The position numbers were made by a program, and so were the translations under genes. A stretch of 47,830 nt of DNA, taken from Collinsella sp. Lineage in GTDB: Bacteria; Actinomycetota; Coriobacteriia; Coriobacteriales; Coriobacteriaceae. The DNA is taken from contig JAHYYK010000012.1 of the NCBI GenBank assembly GCA_019425005.1, forward strand, positions 1-47,830, given 5' to 3'. This document shows, in pieces, positions 43,763 to 47,830 of this stretch. Every line of letters starts with the position of its first letter. Position 1 is the first letter of the stretch. The notes under the pieces are model-generated. The model did no database searches and was not told the origin of the DNA. It worked only from the letters and a program-made list of their open reading frames with translations.

Positions 43763-46093
43763 ATGAACGAGTCTGATACACGGCTTAAGCTCATCGATCC
43801 TGCGATTATGAAGTCGTGGGATCGTAATACCCAAGTCTTCACTGAGTATTTCTTTACCAGTGGCGAGATCGTCGTGCGCGGAAGCATGGTCACCCGTAAA
43901 GACAAGAAGAAGGCGGACTACCTTCTTATGTACGCTCCTGGTATCCCTATCGCAATTGTCGAAGCCAAGGATACGGAGCACACCGTTGATGCCGGTCTCC
44001 AACAGGGGATGGGATATGCTCAACTGCTCGATATTCCGTTTGCATACAGCTCAAACGGAAAGGGTTTTGTCGAGCACGATTTTCTTACCGGGAAAGAGCG
44101 CGCTCTCGCCATGGACGAGTTCCCCACTCCGGCGGAGCTCTGGGCACGATACTCAAAAGCTAAGGGGCTTGAGCATCCGTATAGTCAGGAGATTGTGACC
44201 GCTCCGTATTACCAGGAGCACGGTGGCAATCATCCTCGCTACTATCAGTGCATCGCCATCAATCGTACGCTTGAAGCTATTGCGCGAGGTAAGAATCGCA
44301 TCTTGCTCGTTATGGCAACGGGAACGGGAAAGACTTTTACGGCTTTTCAAATCGTTCATCGCTTGCGACAGACTACCGAGGTTCGTAAGGTTCTCTATCT
44401 GGCGGACCGCAATATTCTCGTCGATCAGACCATAGACGGCGATTTCAAGCCCCTCAAGAGGGTTACAACCAAGGTCGTAGGTCGAAAGCTCGATTCTGCT
44501 TACGAGGTCTATTTCTCGCTCTACCAACAGCTTGTTGGAGAAAACGGTGAAGAAATATTCCGCGAGTTCGACTCGGAATTCTTCGATTTGATTATCGTCG
44601 ACGAGTGCCATCGCGGAAGCGCCGCGGCAGACTCCGCATGGCGTAAGGTACTCGAGTATTTCAATTGTGCAATTCAAATCGGAATGACGGCCACGCCAAA
44701 GGAGACTGAAGAGGTTTCAAACATTACCTACTTCGGCGAACCTGTCTACACCTACTCCCTTAAACAGGGAATCGAGGATGGCTTTCTTGCCCCGTATAAG
44801 GTTATTCGTCCTAAGCTGAACGTCGACGTTTACGGATACCGTACTGAGGAGGGCACCGTAGATGATCGCGGCGAAGCTCTGCCAAAACGTGTTTTCGAGA
44901 AGCAAGACTTCGACAGCGAGATTGTCATCAAAGAGCGCTACGAGGAAGTTGCCAAGCGGATAACTCAATTTCTAAAGGAAACGGATCGTTACTCCAAGAC
45001 CATAGTCTTTTGCGTTGACATCGAGCATGCCGAAAATATGCGACGTGCCCTTGTAAACGAGAACGCCGATATCGTAAGAGATCACCCCACCTACATCATG
45101 AAGATTACGGGTGACGACAGGGAAGGTAAGGCTCAGTTAGATAACTTCATCGACCCCGACGAGAAATACCCGACCATCGTTACGACTTCGAAGCTTCTCA
45201 CCACTGGCGTTAATTGCAAGACGTGTAAGGTGGTCGTGCTCGACAACAAGTTCGGTGAGCACGGAATGACGGAGTTCAAGCAGATTATCGGCCGCGGAAC
45301 CCGTATCTGTGAGGACTACGACAAACTCTATTTCACCATCCTCGATTTTCGTGACGCATCGCGTTTGTTTGCAGATCCCGAGTTTGATGGCGAACCTGTT
45401 GTTGTATTTGAGCCTAATCCGGGTGACCCCATTGCGGATCCGGGTCCCGGCGGCAATGGCGGCAGTCCCGTTCCGCCTCCGTCTCCAATCGTAGACCCAT
45501 CCGTATTGCCGCCGGACGATCCGTCCTCCCATGTGAAATATCACGTTCATGGGGCCGACGTCTATGTAGTGTCGGAGATGGTGCAGTATTACTCTTCCGA
45601 TGGCCTTCTTGTAACTGAGAGCCTTAAGGACTATACACGAAAAAACATTCTCGGCGAATACGACACTCTTGACCACTTCCTAGCGGCGTGGAACTCTGAA
45701 CATAAGAAACAAGCGATTATCGATGAGCTGCGCGCGCGTGGCGTATTCCTGGATGAGCTGCGACTCGAGACTGGACAGGAGCAAATGAGCGACTTTGACC
45801 TCATTTGCCACATTGCTTACGACCAGAGACCTCTTACGCGCAGCGAGAGAGCCAATAGTGTCAAGAAAAAGGGCGTGCTCTATGAGTATGCCGGCGTCGC
45901 GCGTGAGGTCCTTGAAGCGCTTCTCGACAAATATGCGACGTCGAACCTCGTAGACTTGGACGACACCCACGTCCTCGACCTCGAGGAATTCCGTCGGTTT
46001 GGCAGCCCAATGAAGATCGTCGCCGCATTCGGCGGCAAACAACAGTACATTCAGGCGGCGCAGATGCTCGAGGACGAGCTCTACATCGCATAG
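43763..46093 (+). CDS. hsdR: type I restriction enzyme, R subunit
   Basis: 776 residues, the ATP-dependent translocase and nuclease. The PD-(D/E)xK nuclease has Asp52 and Glu67-Ala-Lys69 (VEAKD). Walker A is MATGTGKTFTA at about 184-194 and the DECH box at 280-283; IIGRGTRICED marks motif VI. A Pro/Gly/Asp-rich linker lies near 560-595, before the C-terminal HsdM-binding part. The ATG at 43763 is preferred over the TTG at 43688, giving MNESDTRLKLIDPAI, with GGGGAG 11 bases upstream. Followed by hsdM after 19 bases. Confidence 0.94.
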   Translation: MNESDTRLKLIDPAIMKSWDRNTQVFTEYFFTSGEIVVRGSMVTRKDKKKADYLLMYAPGIPIAIVEAKDTEHTVDAGLQQGMGYAQLLDIPFAYSSNGKGFVEHDFLTGKERALAMDEFPTPAELWARYSKAKGLEHPYSQEIVTAPYYQEHGGNHPRYYQCIAINRTLEAIARGKNRILLVMATGTGKTFTAFQIVHRLRQTTEVRKVLYLADRNILVDQTIDGDFKPLKRVTTKVVGRKLDSAYEVYFSLYQQLVGENGEEIFREFDSEFFDLIIVDECHRGSAAADSAWRKVLEYFNCAIQIGMTATPKETEEVSNITYFGEPVYTYSLKQGIEDGFLAPYKVIRPKLNVDVYGYRTEEGTVDDRGEALPKRVFEKQDFDSEIVIKERYEEVAKRITQFLKETDRYSKTIVFCVDIEHAENMRRALVNENADIVRDHPTYIMKITGDDREGKAQLDNFIDPDEKYPTIVTTSKLLTTGVNCKTCKVVVLDNKFGEHGMTEFKQIIGRGTRICEDYDKLYFTILDFRDASRLFADPEFDGEPVVVFEPNPGDPIADPGPGGNGGSPVPPPSPIVDPSVLPPDDPSSHVKYHVHGADVYVVSEMVQYYSSDGLLVTESLKDYTRKNILGEYDTLDHFLAAWNSEHKKQAIIDELRARGVFLDELRLETGQEQMSDFDLICHIAYDQRPLTRSERANSVKKKGVLYEYAGVAREVLEALLDKYATSNLVDLDDTHVLDLEEFRRFGSPMKIVAAFGGKQQYIQAAQMLEDELYIA

Positions 46094-46112
46094 AGAAAGG
46101 TAACGATAGCAA

Positions 46113-47591
46113 ATGGCACTGGGATCTCTCGTAAAGACCCTGCAGAACATCATGCGCAAAGACGCCGGCATCAATGGCGATGCGCAGCGCATTGAGCAGA
46201 TGACTTGGCTTTTCTTCCTAAAGATTTACGATGCCAAGGAGCAGGAGTGGGAGTTCCACGATGACTCCTATCAGTCCATCATCCCCGAGCGCCTGCGCTG
46301 GTATAGCTGGGCGCACGATGCGAAAGACGGCAAGGCGCTTACTGGCGATGAGCTTCTCGACTTTGTAAACAATGATCTATTCAAGACTCTTGAGAGTCTT
46401 GAGCTTGCACCTGATGCACCTTTGCGACACGTCGTCGTCAAGGCTGCTTTTACTGACGCCAACAACTACATGAAGGATGGGATTCTGCTTCGTCAAGTCA
46501 TCAACGAGATTGACGAATCGGTTGACTTTACCGAGTACAAAGAGCGCCACGCCTTCGGTCAAATTTACGAGACCATCCTGAAAGACTTACAGTCCGCAGG
46601 TAATGCCGGCGAGTTTTACACGCCCCGAGCGGTGACTGACTTTATGGCCCAGGCGCTTGCGCCCAAGCTCGGCGAGACTGTGGCTGACTTCGCGTGTGGC
46701 ACGGGCGGCTTTTTGACGAGTGCCCTCAAGATCCTCGACTCCCAGGTTCAGACTCCAGCCGATCGTGAACTCTATGCAAGATCGGTCTACGGTATCGAGA
46801 AGAAGCAGCTCCCTTACCTGCTGTGCGTGACCAACATGCTGTTGCACGATATCGATAATCCTGAAGTCTTTCACGATAACTCTCTCGAGAAGGACGTTCG
46901 CGAGTGGAAGCACAAGCCTGACGGCCAGTTTGACGTTGTACTTATGAACCCGCCCTATGGCGGGTCCGAGAGCGCATCAGTGCAAAACAACTTCCCTGTC
47001 GCGCTCCGCAGCTCCGAGACCGCAGATCTATTCCTTGGACTCATTCTCTATCGCCTCAAGCGAGGTGGCCGTGCTGCTGTCATCATTCCGGACGGTTTTC
47101 TCTTTGGCCAGGATAGTGCAAAGATGGAGATCAAGCGTCGCCTGCTTGAGGATATGAACCTGCATACTGTCTTGCGTCTTCCGCAGAGTGTCTTCGCTCC
47201 GTACACGAGCATCACTACTAACGTTCTGTTCTTCGATAATACGGGGGCCTCTGAGGGCGTTTGGTTCTATCGCATGGATATGCCCGAGGGGTATAAACAC
47301 TTCTCTAAGACCAAGCCCATTAGGATCGAACATTTTGCACCTGTAAAGGAATGGTGGGAGAACCGTCGGGATATCGAGGAAGACGGCAATCCCAAGGCCA
47401 AGTTCTATACGGTTGAAGAGCTGCGAGACGGCGGCTTTAACTTTGACGTATGCGGCTATCCTCACGAGGAAGAGGAGATCTTACCGCCTGACGAACTGAT
47501 TAGGAACTACAAAGAAGAGCGTGCTAAGCTCGACGCCGAGATTGACCAGAAGCTTGCTCGTATTTGCGAGATTCTTGGGATTGAGGCGTAG
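46113..47591 (+). CDS. hsdM: type I restriction-modification methyltransferase, M subunit
   Basis: 492 residues, N6-adenine methyltransferase. An N-terminal helical HsdM domain (about 1-130) is followed by the SAM motif FACGTGGF at 193-200 and the catalytic NPPYGG at 279-284. GQIYETILKDLQSAGNAGEFYTPRAV (seen in parts) is typical of the family. AGAAAGG lies before the ATG. Its TAG stop abuts the hsdS ATG. Confidence 0.96.
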   Translation: MALGSLVKTLQNIMRKDAGINGDAQRIEQMTWLFFLKIYDAKEQEWEFHDDSYQSIIPERLRWYSWAHDAKDGKALTGDELLDFVNNDLFKTLESLELAPDAPLRHVVVKAAFTDANNYMKDGILLRQVINEIDESVDFTEYKERHAFGQIYETILKDLQSAGNAGEFYTPRAVTDFMAQALAPKLGETVADFACGTGGFLTSALKILDSQVQTPADRELYARSVYGIEKKQLPYLLCVTNMLLHDIDNPEVFHDNSLEKDVREWKHKPDGQFDVVLMNPPYGGSESASVQNNFPVALRSSETADLFLGLILYRLKRGGRAAVIIPDGFLFGQDSAKMEIKRRLLEDMNLHTVLRLPQSVFAPYTSITTNVLFFDNTGASEGVWFYRMDMPEGYKHFSKTKPIRIEHFAPVKEWWENRRDIEEDGNPKAKFYTVEELRDGGFNFDVCGYPHEEEEILPPDELIRNYKEERAKLDAEIDQKLARICEILGIEA

Positions 47592-47830
47592 ATGAAGGCA
47601 AAAGACCTGAAGAGCTCAATCCTGCAAATGGCGATTGAGGGAAAGCTCGTTCCACAGGATCCGAACGACGAGCCTGCCAGCGTCCTTCTCGAACGTATTC
47701 GTGAAGAAAAGCATAGACTAATTGCTGAAGGTAAGGTCAAATTCCCGAAGGGCGGAGAGAGCATTATCTATATCGGTTCCGATGGCTCCCCCTATGAGAA
47801 GAGGGTGGATGCCAAGGGCCGCGTGACTAG
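47592..47830 (+). CDS. hsdS: type I restriction-modification specificity subunit, N-terminal fragment
   Basis: Begins directly after the hsdM stop and runs off the window. The 79 visible residues begin MKAKDLKSSILQMAIEGKLV and continue PQDPNDEPASVLLERI, then KFPKGGESI, typical of the N-terminal part of HsdS before the first target recognition domain. The recognition sequence cannot be told. The order hsdR-hsdM-hsdS without gaps indicates one operon. Confidence 0.93.
   Translation, partial: MKAKDLKSSILQMAIEGKLVPQDPNDEPASVLLERIREEKHRLIAEGKVKFPKGGESIIYIGSDGSPYEKRVDAKGRVT

Overview
The window looks like a chromosome segment of a gut actinobacterium of the class Coriobacteriia, most likely Collinsella. 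The reasons are the high-GC codon use dominated by GAG, AAG, CGC/CGT and GTC, the ribosomal-protein sequences, TTG starts on ribosomal genes, a fused AccD-AccA and dispersed GGGACAG-loop hairpins. This assignment comes from reading the sequence and was not searched. The first ~1.5 kb (the end of rpoB and the N-terminal third of rpoC) reads like a Firmicutes (Oscillospiraceae-type) sequence, and the style changes inside a universally conserved rpoC block at about 1480-1540. The left edge is therefore either an assembly chimera or a recombinant.

Layout. 1-4726: rpoB (3' end) and rpoC, whose C-terminus carries a helix-hairpin-helix domain like that of the RNA polymerase alpha subunit. 5037-6582: an ECF sigma factor and its membrane anti-sigma/DUF4179-type partner, behind a TGAAAC...CGTA promoter. 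7034-10446: the str operon rpsL-rpsG-fusA with rpsJ attached. 10562-20691: birA divergent from a complete type II fatty-acid operon (fabH-acpP-fabK-fabD-fabG-fabF-accB-fabZ-accC-accDA), with a paired putative operator in front of fabH. 20732-23917: a lone PTS EIIC, a cation diffusion facilitator and a histidine phosphatase. 24367-30155: the S10/spc ribosomal cluster from rplC to rplX, without rpsJ at its head and without rplE and later genes at its tail. 30625-32454: an Gfo/Idh/MocA oxidoreductase and a DeoR regulator. 32885-36052 (minus): a U32 peptidase-family protein and an RluA-type pseudouridine synthase. 36430-39335: ridA, a YheO/DauR-like regulator and an NCS2 nucleobase permease.

From 39336 on the DNA is accessory. 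It holds two tandem copies of a putative type I toxin-antitoxin locus (one intact, one decayed), a DEDDh exonuclease, an Abi/HEPN gene lying between 68-bp direct copies of the exonuclease 3' end, an unrecognised 411-residue protein, and a type I restriction-modification operon hsdR-hsdM-hsdS cut by the window edge.

The most unusual signals are: (i) two copies of a large hairpin (6688-6828 and 23955-24105) with an almost invariant asymmetric core but unrelated, fully self-complementary 37- and 41-bp outer arms, each standing before a ribosomal-protein operon; (ii) the small basic hydrophobic peptide at 39980-40105 with a sequesterable Shine-Dalgarno and a converging 3' antisense RNA; (iii) the direct-repeat-bounded Abi cassette and the leader it shares with the region upstream of hsdR; (iv) a dispersed family of hairpins with different arms around a GGGACAG loop. 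No tRNA, rRNA, CRISPR array or recognisable transposase gene was found.
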